Part shown: positions 1 to 6,621 of the stretch, piece by piece
Layout: every line of letters begins with the position of its first letter
Position numbering within the stretch: position 1 is the stretch's first letter
Source: an uncultured Pelolinea sp.
Lineage (GTDB): Bacteria > Chloroflexota > Anaerolineae > Anaerolineales > Anaerolineaceae
Assembly (NCBI GenBank): GCA_937902055.1
Contig: CALGUJ010000411.1
Span: forward strand, 1-11,926
Length of the DNA stretch: 11,926 nt
Direction: 5' to 3'
The notes under the pieces: generated by a model
The model's database searches: none
Seen by the model: the letters and a program-made list of their open reading frames with translations, nothing else
Told to the model about the DNA's origin: nothing
Translations under genes and position numbers: made by a program

Positions 1-840
1 ATTCCGTTGATTACGCCGCTATTCAATCAATATTTGGTGCACATGTGGCCGTTCCGCTTTTTGGCGATGACTCATTTTATGGTAGCCCGTCCCAGGGAAA
101 CCGGCGCGCTGCGCGGCAAACTGCCGGGCGTCAGCATCGTAGTGCCTGCCAGGAATGAGGCTGGCAACGTTAAAAGAATTTTTGAGGAAACACCGCAAAT
201 GGGATCGCACACCGAGTTGATCTTCGTAGAAGGCCACTCCAGCGATGACACCTATGACGAGATCTGCAGGCAGATGAAAGCTTACAAGGACGTCGATGCC
301 AGCGTTTATAAACAACCGGGGAAAGGCAAAGGCGACGCCGTGCGCCTGGCTTTTTCTAAAGCCAAAGAGGACGTGCTGATGATCCTGGATGCCGATCTGA
401 CCATGCCGCCGGAAGACCTCCCGCGTTTTTATAACGCGCTGGTCAGCGGCAAGGGCGATTTCATCAACGGTGTGCGTCTGGTTTACCCCATGGAAAAACA
501 CGCCATGCGGCCCTTGAACCTGATCGGGAACAAAGCATTCACGATCATTTTCACCTATTTATTGGGACAACCGATCAAGGATACCCTGTGCGGTACGAAA
601 GTCTTGTGGAAGGATGATTACAAAGCGATTTGCGCCAATCGCGCTTATTTCGGTGATTTCGATCCCTTCGGAGATTTTGAATTGATCTTCGGCGCTGCCA
701 AATTGAACCTGAAGATCGTGGATATGCCCATCCGTTACCGCGAACGCACCTACGGCACCACCAACATTCAACGTTGGAAACACGGTTGGCTGCTCCTGCG
801 CATGGTGATCTATGCGGCGGGGCGGTTGAAATTCATTTAG
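1..840 (+). CDS. GT2 family glycosyltransferase, 5'-truncated (probable C-terminal part of a methyltransferase-GT fusion)
   Basis: This is a family 2 (GT-A fold) glycosyltransferase that should move a sugar from a nucleotide donor to a lipid or surface-glycan acceptor. The reading frame is open from base 1, so the gene probably starts outside the window; a TTG at 7 is a possible but unconvincing start. The GT-A core begins with VSIVVPARNEAGN (about bases 130-168), followed by the VEGHSSDDT strand (about 229-255). The metal-binding DAD motif lies near 388-396, FGDFELIF near 667-690, and the acceptor-side RTYGTTNIQRW near 745-777. The roughly 35 residues before the GT core (LFNQYLVHMWPFRFLAMTHF, then VARP) resemble the linker or tail found in bifunctional SAM-methyltransferase/GT2 proteins, as I recall that family. 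The upstream methyltransferase part is therefore inferred, not seen. No long C-terminal membrane domain is present. The gene converges on the epimerase with only 24 bp between stop codons. Confidence 0.85.
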   Translation: MPLITPLFNQYLVHMWPFRFLAMTHFMVARPRETGALRGKLPGVSIVVPARNEAGNVKRIFEETPQMGSHTELIFVEGHSSDDTYDEICRQMKAYKDVDASVYKQPGKGKGDAVRLAFSKAKEDVLMILDADLTMPPEDLPRFYNALVSGKGDFINGVRLVYPMEKHAMRPLNLIGNKAFTIIFTYLLGQPIKDTLCGTKVLWKDDYKAICANRAYFGDFDPFGDFELIFGAAKLNLKIVDMPIRYRERTYGTTNIQRWKHGWLLLRMVIYAAGRLKFI

Positions 841-864
841 CGCCTGAAATCCTGCGGGAAAAAT

Positions 865-1794
865 CTATTCTTTGTGAAAGCGCGGATCGCTTTCAATGGT
901 GCGCCGTAATCCCTCAGCCAGCGACACTTTGGGGGAAAAGCCCAGTTTTCTTTTTGCCAATCCCAGGTCGGCGCACATGCGTGCCGGGCCGCTGTCGTGA
1001 GTTTTGTTCATCACGATCTCCGGTTTGGCGTGCGTGATTTCCACCACGCGTTTGATGATATCGTTCACGGACGTTTCTTTTCCGCTGCCCACGTTGATGA
1101 TCAACCGGTTGATATCCGGTGTGGATGAAGCGGCAGTCATGGCATCCACTACGTCGTCGATGTAAACGTAATCGCGGGTTTGCTTGCCCTCGCCATGCAC
1201 CACGATAGTGCCACGATCCAAAGCCTGGCGGATGCAGTAAGGGATAACCGGCGCATTGGTGGGCGGCATGCGCTGTCCGGGGCCGTAGGCGTTGAACACG
1301 CGCAGGCAAACCGTTTCAATCCCCCACAGGTCGCCGATGGAACGGATGTAGTATTCCGCCGATAACTTGGAGACGGCGTAAGGCGAACGCGGATTGGGCC
1401 GGCAGGATTCGCGTAGAGGTTGAGTGCGCTGGTTGCCGTAGATCGTGCCCGAGGATATAAAAACCACGCGCCGCACCCCCACGTCGCGCATGGCTTCCAT
1501 CAATGAAACCGTCCCCCCGACGTTGACCTGATTGTATTCGCTGGGGTACAAAACGGATTCCGGGACGATCACGCGCGCCGCCAGGTGATATACGCAATCG
1601 ACTTCCTGCAGCAGTGACCATAATTTAGGCCGGTCGTTGACATCTCCCCGCACCAGATGCACTTCGGGAGATAACCGTTCCGGATCGCCGGTGGAGAGGT
1701 CATCCAAACCCACGACTCGATGCCCCGCTTGTATGAGTCGGTTCGCCAAAGGCGCGCCCAAAAAGCCCGCTGCACCAGTGATTAAATAACGCAT
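865..1794 (-). CDS. NAD-dependent sugar epimerase/dehydratase (extended SDR family)
   Basis: A 309-residue extended short-chain dehydrogenase/reductase of the GalE/WbpP/RmlB type, expected to epimerise or dehydrate an NDP-sugar in the cytoplasm. The N-terminal Rossmann motif is GAAGFLG (residues 7-13), and an acidic pair, DD at 31-32, ends the second strand, which favours NAD(H). The active site shows SSGTIYG (114-120) and YAVSK (Tyr139, Lys143). Later family motifs are RVFNAYGPGQ (165-174) and RDYVYIDDVVDA (207-218). Length is normal for the family and the frame is intact. The ATG at 1794 is preceded on the minus strand by GGCGGAT, and an extended -10 (TGCTATAAT) lies about 40 bp upstream. 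The neighbouring glycosyltransferase fits a role in glycan precursor supply, but it is on the opposite strand and so is not in the same operon. Substrate cannot be assigned: UDP-glucose/UDP-GlcNAc 4-epimerase and dTDP-glucose dehydratase-like activities all remain possible. Confidence 0.88.
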   Translation of the reverse strand: MRYLITGAAGFLGAPLANRLIQAGHRVVGLDDLSTGDPERLSPEVHLVRGDVNDRPKLWSLLQEVDCVYHLAARVIVPESVLYPSEYNQVNVGGTVSLMEAMRDVGVRRVVFISSGTIYGNQRTQPLRESCRPNPRSPYAVSKLSAEYYIRSIGDLWGIETVCLRVFNAYGPGQRMPPTNAPVIPYCIRQALDRGTIVVHGEGKQTRDYVYIDDVVDAMTAASSTPDINRLIINVGSGKETSVNDIIKRVVEITHAKPEIVMNKTHDSGPARMCADLGLAKRKLGFSPKVSLAEGLRRTIESDPRFHKE

Positions 1795-1829
1795 GATATC
1801 CGCCGAGTTGAAATCTCCAAGGTAGCAGC

Positions 1830-1838
1830 ATTATAGCA
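1830..1838 (-). promoter_or_regulatory. Extended -10 promoter for the epimerase gene
   Basis: On the minus strand the sequence reads TGCTATAAT, a perfect TATAAT hexamer with the TGn extension. It lies about 36 bp before the ATG at 1794, giving a short leader. I see no good -35 hexamer, which is common for extended -10 promoters. Confidence 0.5.
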
Positions 1839-1844
1839 TAATGA

Positions 1845-1868
1845 ATTATCGCTGGTTTATGCGATAAT
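1845..1868. promoter_or_regulatory. 8-bp perfect inverted repeat in a divergent promoter region (candidate operator)
   Basis: ATTATCGC at 1845-1852 and GCGATAAT at 1861-1868 form a perfect 8-bp inverted repeat with an 8-bp spacer. The right arm contains the extended -10 (TGCGATAAT, 1860-1868) proposed for the plus-strand acetyltransferase gene. The left arm lies just upstream of the epimerase -10 at 1830-1835. The position between two divergent starts suits a dimeric regulator, but no cognate regulator is visible nearby. Confidence 0.35.
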
Positions 1869-1897
1869 CAAGCAATAGGTTAACAGGTTTGAAAATC

Positions 1898-2488
1898 ATG
1901 AAAACTGATTCAGCCATACAGATCGAGGATATTTCCTTCTTCCCGTTGAACATCAGCCGATGGGTAGATTTTGAGACGCTGTTCGGGGCGCACGGCGCAT
2001 CCGGTGGTTGCTGGTGCATGTTCTGGCGCCTGCCGCGCAAGCAATTCCAGCAAAACTGCGCGAATTGCGGTGAAGGCAACCGGCAGGCTCTGCGCGCGCT
2101 GGTTCAAGGCGGTCTCGTGCCCGGTCTGATCGGTTACCGCGACCAGATGCCGGTTGCCTGGTGTTCGATCGCGCCGCGCGAAGATTTCTCGTCTCTGGAG
2201 CGCTCGCGCACGTTGAAGAGAGTGGATGATCGGCCGGTCTGGTCAATTGTCTGCTTCTATATCGCGAAAACCGAACGCAACAGCGGTTGCATGCTGAAAG
2301 CCATTCAGGCTGCCGTCGAATTTGCCCGGCTAGGCGGGGCGCAACTGGTTGAAGCGTATCCCACCCAGGTCGACCGCCACCATACACCCGTTGAACTCTA
2401 CATGGGCAGCCTGGAGACTTTCCTGAAAGCCGGTTTCATCAAAGTCGCGCCGTGCGGCACGCACTGGCTGGTCCGCTTTGAAATTTAA
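1898..2488 (+). CDS. GNAT-like acetyltransferase with Cys-rich N-terminus
   Basis: A 196-residue protein resembling an uncharacterised group of GNAT N-acetyltransferases that carry a GGCWCMxWR motif near the N-terminus (here residues 36-44, GGCWCMFWR). A second cysteine pair, NCANCGEGNR (53-62), follows. The strand pair around PVAWCSIAPRED (85-96) and VWSIVCFYIAKTERNSGC (114-131) corresponds to the GNAT core. The acetyl-CoA pyrophosphate loop would be RNSGCM (127-132): it keeps the central glycine, but the last position is Met rather than the usual Gly/Ala. The C-terminal FLKAGFIKVA (175-184) matches the conserved GNAT end. I prefer the ATG at 1898, with AGGT at 1885-1888 as ribosome site, over an in-frame TTG at 1889. 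Substrate is unknown. It is followed by the L,D-transpeptidase gene 85 bp downstream, which appears to have its own promoter. Confidence 0.72.
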   Translation: MKTDSAIQIEDISFFPLNISRWVDFETLFGAHGASGGCWCMFWRLPRKQFQQNCANCGEGNRQALRALVQGGLVPGLIGYRDQMPVAWCSIAPREDFSSLERSRTLKRVDDRPVWSIVCFYIAKTERNSGCMLKAIQAAVEFARLGGAQLVEAYPTQVDRHHTPVELYMGSLETFLKAGFIKVAPCGTHWLVRFEI

Positions 2489-2499
2489 ACCGGTTTGAG

Positions 2500-2543
2500 T
2501 TGGCAATCCTCCCGAATTTTGGTAAAACAGAATCAGGTACAAT
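2500..2543 (+). promoter_or_regulatory. Candidate promoter for the L,D-transpeptidase gene
   Basis: TTGGCA (2500-2505) is a fair -35 hexamer and is followed 17 bp later by TAAAAC (2523-2528). A better -10, TACAAT, lies at 2538-2543 but has no matching -35. Either could start a short leader before the ATG at 2574, whose ribosome site is GAGG (2565-2568). Confidence 0.3.
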
Positions 2544-2573
2544 TAGACCCGTTAATTTCTCAATGAGGTTTGA

Positions 2574-3905
2574 ATGCTACAAAATCGCAAAAGAATTTTT
2601 TTTGGATTGCTGCTGATAGCCACGCTCCTGCTGGATTCGTCGATCGTCTTTGCGCAGGACGAGGTTCAACCGACCTCGCAACCGGATGCGGCGTTGCCGG
2701 CGGATCAATCCGGCGCCGCTCCCGAAAGCGAAACTCCTGAATCGGCTCAAACGGCAGTAATGGAAACCCCCACCCCCGCTGCCACAGCCACGGCGACCGT
2801 CGAACCCACGCCGACATTGCCGGCTTACCAGGAATCCTACGAGGGATTGCCGCTTTGCCTGCCAGGCGTTTATCTGATCGCGCCTGTCGACTGCCTGCCG
2901 ATGGGTCCATCGGAGACGTTGACCAAATGGGCGCGTGAAGGCATCAGCATCCCCGACCAGCCCCTGATCGCCTCGCATCCCGATAGCAGCTTGCTGGTGT
3001 TGAATAAGAATTACGCCAAGTTGAACGTCGGGGAGGGTGTGCAGGCCGCCTGGTATCCGGACATGGCTTCCGCCATCTCCGGTTGGGGCGCTTCGCATTA
3101 CGTTCCCATCGGCAACACCCTCTATATTTCCTACGACAAGATCGGTTACAACGGTGGCGATGCTTATGTGACCAACGCGCTCGGCGAGTGGATCCGTGCT
3201 TCACCCACGGTTTATTCCAATTTTCAGGGATTGTTATTCGCGCAGAAGCCCAAGAATGATTTCGGCTGGATTATCGATCTGGTTAACCCGCGCCGCGAAC
3301 CCAGCTATAATGCGGCCATCCTGAACGAGCAATTGACTCGCAACACCGTGGTCAAGATTTACGACACGGTCGAAGCGGAAGGCACCACCTGGTACATGAT
3401 CGGGATCGGAAAATGGGTGGAAAGACGTGCCATTCGCGCCATCTATCCCCATAGCGACGCCCCCGACGGGGTAGAAAACGGCCGCTGGATAGAGGTTAAT
3501 TTATACGAACAAACTCTATGCGCGTATGAGAACAATCAATTGCTTTTCTCAACGTTGATCGCCACCGGTTACGAACCGTACTATACCCAACCGGGGTTAT
3601 TCCAGATTCGCGAGAAGAAAGATTTTGAAACCATGACCGGCGCGTTTGCCAGCGGCAAAACCGACTACTACCTGTTGGAGGAAGTGCCCTGGACCATGTA
3701 CTACGATGGACCGCGCGCGCTGCATGGCGCTTACTGGCGCGCCATGTTTGGGTATGAACAATCGCATGGCTGCGTCAATTTATCGGTCGGAGATTCAGCC
3801 TGGTTATACCAATGGGCCAATGAGGGCGATTGGGTATACGTCTGGGACCCCAGCGGCGAAACACCCACTGACCCTTCATTCTACACGGTCAATGCCGCAT
3901 TCTAA
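2574..3905 (+). CDS. Exported L,D-transpeptidase (YkuD family)
   Basis: A 443-residue secreted or envelope-bound protein with a YkuD catalytic domain, the fold that forms 3-3 peptidoglycan cross-links or attaches proteins to the wall. Residues 1-27 form a signal peptide: RKR, then a hydrophobic core FFGLLLIATLLL, with a likely cut near VFA|QDE. A low-complexity Pro/Thr/Ala/Glu linker runs from about 30 to 85, including TPTPAATATATVEPTPTLP. A central region (about 90-210) holds two cysteines, Cys95 and Cys107, that could form a disulfide. Residues about 212-290 resemble an SH3b-like repeat. The YkuD domain spans about 304-427 and includes LHGAYW (His384) and SHGCVNLS (397-404), with His398 and the nucleophile Cys400. 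The frame is intact and the gene ends 17 bp before a strong hairpin. Alternative roles within the fold, such as L,D-carboxypeptidase activity, cannot be excluded from sequence. Confidence 0.9.
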   Translation: MLQNRKRIFFGLLLIATLLLDSSIVFAQDEVQPTSQPDAALPADQSGAAPESETPESAQTAVMETPTPAATATATVEPTPTLPAYQESYEGLPLCLPGVYLIAPVDCLPMGPSETLTKWAREGISIPDQPLIASHPDSSLLVLNKNYAKLNVGEGVQAAWYPDMASAISGWGASHYVPIGNTLYISYDKIGYNGGDAYVTNALGEWIRASPTVYSNFQGLLFAQKPKNDFGWIIDLVNPRREPSYNAAILNEQLTRNTVVKIYDTVEAEGTTWYMIGIGKWVERRAIRAIYPHSDAPDGVENGRWIEVNLYEQTLCAYENNQLLFSTLIATGYEPYYTQPGLFQIREKKDFETMTGAFASGKTDYYLLEEVPWTMYYDGPRALHGAYWRAMFGYEQSHGCVNLSVGDSAWLYQWANEGDWVYVWDPSGETPTDPSFYTVNAAF

Positions 3906-3921
3906 ACAGGAATACCTTTAG

Positions 3922-3951
3922 AAAAAAAACCGCTCCAGGAGCGGTTTTTTT
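3922..3951. terminator. Bidirectional intrinsic terminator
   Basis: CCGCTCC (3930-3936) and GGAGCGG (3938-3944) form a GC-rich hairpin. It is flanked by eight A on the left and seven T on the right, so it works on both strands. It lies 17 bp after the L,D-transpeptidase stop and 10 bp after the M32 peptidase stop, serving two convergent genes. Confidence 0.92.
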
Positions 3952-3960
3952 AAAGTTTCT

Positions 3961-5463
3961 TTACAACGAATAAATCTCGCCGAACTTCGTTTCAAGGTAG
4001 CGCATATACGGTTCAGGCGTGATCCTGGAACCGGTCACCTTTACCATCAATTCCTGCGGTTCGTACTTGGCGCCGAAGACGTGCACGTGCTCGCGCAGCC
4101 ACGCCAACAGCACATCGAATTTCGCTTGTGCAATCTGATCTTCAACGTCAGGGATATCCTGGGTCATGCGTTCCCAAATTTGCACTGAAACCAGGTTGCC
4201 CAGCGCGTAAGTCGGGAAATATCCCAGCCCGCCAAACGACCAGTGTACGTCTTGCAGAACACCATGGGCATCATCCGGCGGCACCAGCCCCAGGTAAGCA
4301 TTGAACTTTTCATTCCATGCTTCACGCGCGTCTTTGACTGCCAGGCTGCCTTCCATTAGCGCAATCTCCATTTCCAGGCGCAGCATGATGTGCAGATTAT
4401 AGGTCGCTTCGTCGGATTCCGTGCGAATGAATGATGGTTCCACCGCGTTGACGGCTTTATAGAACATTTCCGCGTTCACGTTGCCCAACTGGCTGGGGAA
4501 GATGGCCTGCAGGCGCGGGAAGTAATGCTTCCAGAATGCGCAGGATCGCCCAACCAGGTTCTCCCACATGCGTGATTGGGATTCGTGCACCGCCATCGAT
4601 GCGCCATCCGCCAGGGGCGTGCGGTTATATTCTTTGTTGATGCCCAATTCGTAAAGCGCGTGCCCGCATTCGTGCATGGTGCCGAACATGGCTGTGGGCA
4701 GATAATGCGTATTGAAGCGGGTCGTGATGCGCACATCGTTCAGGCCGAAACCGGTCGTGAAGGGATGCGCCGACTTGTCCTGCCGTCCATGATTCCAGTC
4801 GTATCCGAATTGACGAATTACCTCTTCTCCAAATTCGAGTTGACCTCTTTCAGGGTATTCCAGCTCCAGGAACGATTTTTCAACCTGCGGTTTTTGCGCG
4901 ATGGCTTTGATCAAACCCACTTGCATCGGCCGCAACTTTCCGAAAATTTCCTGAACCTCTGCGGTTTTCATGCCCGGTTCGAAATCGTCCAGCAATGGAT
5001 CATATACATGATCCCAGGGTTTGAAGAAATCCGCGTACTGCCGGCGTAAATCCACGATTTGCTGCAGGTATGGGCGGAAAAGCTCGAAATTGGATTCAGT
5101 CTTGGCTTTTTCCCAAACGCTCTGCGCAACCGTTGTGACGCGCGCATTCTCGCTGACATAATCCGCGGGTACCTTGACTGCTTTGTCAAAATGCCGTTTG
5201 GCAACCCTGATCATGCGGGCATCATCCGAATCCGGGTCTAGAGTACGGGCATCAGCAGACAAATCTTCCAGCAGGCTGCCCAACTCGTCCGAAGTGGATT
5301 TATGGTGGAGGATCTCTTCGATGGTGGCAATTTGCTCGCCGCGGTCTTCCGCAGCGCCCGCCGGCATATTGACCAGTTGATCCCAATTCAGCACTGCGCT
5401 TGTCGCGCGTAAGTTAGCTATTTCAGCAGAGAGCGTCTTAAACCTTCGTAATTTTTCTTCCAT
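3961..5463 (-). CDS. M32 family metallocarboxypeptidase (carboxypeptidase Taq type)
   Basis: A 500-residue cytosolic zinc carboxypeptidase of MEROPS family M32, which trims residues from peptide C-termini. The zinc site is HECGH (residues 264-268), with the third ligand in HESQSRMWEN (293-302, Glu294). Other M32 signatures are HPFTTGFGLNDVRITTRF (233-250), RTESDEATYNLHI (347-359) and HWSFGGLGYFPTYALGN (407-423). Length matches the family, about 500 residues, and no signal peptide is visible. I place the start at the ATG at 5463, which has an AGAGGAT ribosome site; an in-frame upstream start at 5493 would overlap the preceding gene and has no better signal. The gene follows phosphoglycerate dehydrogenase by 14 bp on the same strand, so the two are probably co-transcribed, although no biochemical link between them is obvious. 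Transcription ends at the shared hairpin at 3922-3951. Confidence 0.95.
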   Translation of the reverse strand: MEEKLRRFKTLSAEIANLRATSAVLNWDQLVNMPAGAAEDRGEQIATIEEILHHKSTSDELGSLLEDLSADARTLDPDSDDARMIRVAKRHFDKAVKVPADYVSENARVTTVAQSVWEKAKTESNFELFRPYLQQIVDLRRQYADFFKPWDHVYDPLLDDFEPGMKTAEVQEIFGKLRPMQVGLIKAIAQKPQVEKSFLELEYPERGQLEFGEEVIRQFGYDWNHGRQDKSAHPFTTGFGLNDVRITTRFNTHYLPTAMFGTMHECGHALYELGINKEYNRTPLADGASMAVHESQSRMWENLVGRSCAFWKHYFPRLQAIFPSQLGNVNAEMFYKAVNAVEPSFIRTESDEATYNLHIMLRLEMEIALMEGSLAVKDAREAWNEKFNAYLGLVPPDDAHGVLQDVHWSFGGLGYFPTYALGNLVSVQIWERMTQDIPDVEDQIAQAKFDVLLAWLREHVHVFGAKYEPQELMVKVTGSRITPEPYMRYLETKFGEIYSL

Positions 5464-5477
5464 ATATCCTCTTTGTT

Positions 5478-6419
5478 CTAAACAACCTGCCAATGCAATT
5501 TATCGCCCTTGAGCGCAGCCATCACCTCTCTCGAAATATCCACTGAAGCCCGCCGCTGCGCTTCGTTGGTTTGTCCGCCCATGTGCGGAGTAGCGATCAC
5601 CTTTGGATGGTTGATCAACTCCTTGAATACCGGTGGTTCGGTTTCGAACACGTCCAAAGCGGCCCCGGCCACTTTGCCGGAATTCAACGCATCCAAAAGG
5701 GCTTTTTCATCGATGATCCCGCCGCGCGCAGTGCAGATGATGTAGACGCCGTCTTTCATGCGGGCGAAGGCTTCAGCGTTGATCATGCCGCGGGTTTCGT
5801 CCGTCAAAGGCGTGTGGATGGTAATAAAATCGGATTTTTCGATAATATCGTCCATCACCAGCAGTTCGCCGCCGATGATGCGAATGGTTTCGGGAATACG
5901 GAAAAGGCAGCAGGCCATGATGCGCATCCCCACCGCCGCTGCCGTCTGGCCAATGGTCGAACCGATGCGACCGAACCCGATAATGCCGAGGGTCTTTCCG
6001 AACAATTCAACGCCTTCGAAATCCTTTTTCAACCATTCGCCGCGTTTCATCGAAGCATCGGCTTTGGGGATTTCACGCGCCAGGGCAAAGATCAACCCCA
6101 TGGCCAACTCCGCAACCGCGGTTGTGGTGGAACTGGGCGCGTTGACCACTTTGACTCCCTTTTCTTTGGCCGCCGCGATATCGATATTATCCACGCCGAC
6201 GCCCGCGCGCCCGATCACTTTCAGGTTCTTGCCGGCCTCGATGACCTCGCGGGTGACTTTTGTCCGTCCGCGCACGATAATTGCGTCATAATTTCCAATT
6301 TCTTTGACCAGGTCCTCGGCGGAAATACCTTTGCGATCGTCCACTTTCGCTTCTTTCGATAGAATACTCATCCCCGTATCTTGTAATCCATCCGTGACAA
6401 TTATTTTCCAAGTATCCAT
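5478..6419 (-). CDS. serA: D-3-phosphoglycerate dehydrogenase-like 2-hydroxyacid dehydrogenase, short form
   Basis: A 313-residue D-isomer-specific 2-hydroxyacid dehydrogenase most like 3-phosphoglycerate dehydrogenase, the first step of serine synthesis from glycolysis. The substrate half includes IIVRGRTKVT (47-56) and VIGRAGVGVDNID (68-80). The nucleotide-binding motif is GFGRIG (148-153). Catalytic residues are Arg232 (ARGG), Glu261 (FETEPP) and His279 (TPHMGGQ). It ends after the substrate domain, so the C-terminal ACT domain used for serine feedback is absent. One oddity is residue 171: 18 positions after GFGRIG, where NAD-dependent members have an Asp that holds the adenosine ribose, the sequence reads ACCLF with Cys171. 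The ATG at 6419 has a GGGAGG ribosome site 8-10 bp upstream. It leads a likely operon with the M32 peptidase. A related enzyme such as a glyoxylate/hydroxypyruvate reductase remains possible. Confidence 0.85.
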   Translation of the reverse strand: MDTWKIIVTDGLQDTGMSILSKEAKVDDRKGISAEDLVKEIGNYDAIIVRGRTKVTREVIEAGKNLKVIGRAGVGVDNIDIAAAKEKGVKVVNAPSSTTTAVAELAMGLIFALAREIPKADASMKRGEWLKKDFEGVELFGKTLGIIGFGRIGSTIGQTAAAVGMRIMACCLFRIPETIRIIGGELLVMDDIIEKSDFITIHTPLTDETRGMINAEAFARMKDGVYIICTARGGIIDEKALLDALNSGKVAGAALDVFETEPPVFKELINHPKVIATPHMGGQTNEAQRRASVDISREVMAALKGDKLHWQVV

Positions 6420-6450
6420 AATACCTGCCTCCCAATGATTTTGCTGTACT

Positions 6451-6486
6451 ATTCTACCCGATTCCGTTTGATGAAATCAGTGTCAA
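6451..6486 (-). promoter_or_regulatory. Weak promoter elements upstream of the dehydrogenase operon
   Basis: The minus strand carries a perfect TTGACA (6486-6481) and, 24 bp downstream, TAGAAT (6456-6451). The spacing is too long for a standard sigma-70-type promoter, so these may belong to different promoters or be chance. No better pair was found in the 6420-6569 gap. Confidence 0.2.
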
Positions 6487-6564
6487 GCGTCATTTTGTCT
6501 AGACGAACTTTAAGTGTTCCCTTGGATCATCACCCAGTCAGGATTTGGAATCCGATCTTCTCAC

Positions 6565-6601
6565 AAAATAAACGGGCTGCCTGATCATAGGCAGCCCGTT
6601 T
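6565..6601 (-). terminator. Intrinsic terminator of the ABC export operon
   Basis: AAACGGGCTGCCT (6570-6582) and AGGCAGCCCGTTT (6589-6601) form a perfect 13-bp stem with a 6-base loop, 20 bp downstream of the permease stop on the minus strand. The minus-strand transcript continues into a U-rich tract (TTTATTTTG), as expected for intrinsic termination. Confidence 0.88.
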
Positions 6602-6621
6602 AACTGATTAAGGCAGGCAGT

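Noticed and set aside
774..1037. Plus-strand open frame spanning the end of the glycosyltransferase and the epimerase tail
   Set aside because: It overlaps both real genes out of frame or antisense, and its product looks random.
2664..2825. Pro/Thr/Ala-rich stretch as a DNA tandem repeat
   Set aside because: The codons are only loosely repetitive and fit a normal low-complexity linker behind a signal peptide.
5880..5970. Dehydrogenase as a frameshifted pseudogene
   Set aside because: The frame is intact over the full length and all catalytic residues are present; only a local oddity near residue 171 remains.
5571..6362. Long plus-strand open frame (263 codons) opposite the phosphoglycerate dehydrogenase gene
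   Set aside because: Its translation is rich in His, Asp and Arg with no recognisable motif, and it mirrors a well-supported minus-strand gene; it is a by-product of that gene's codon use.
6420..6569. Small gene, ncRNA or riboswitch in the gap upstream of the dehydrogenase
   Set aside because: No convincing start with ribosome site and no strong conserved-looking fold apart from the terminator that follows.
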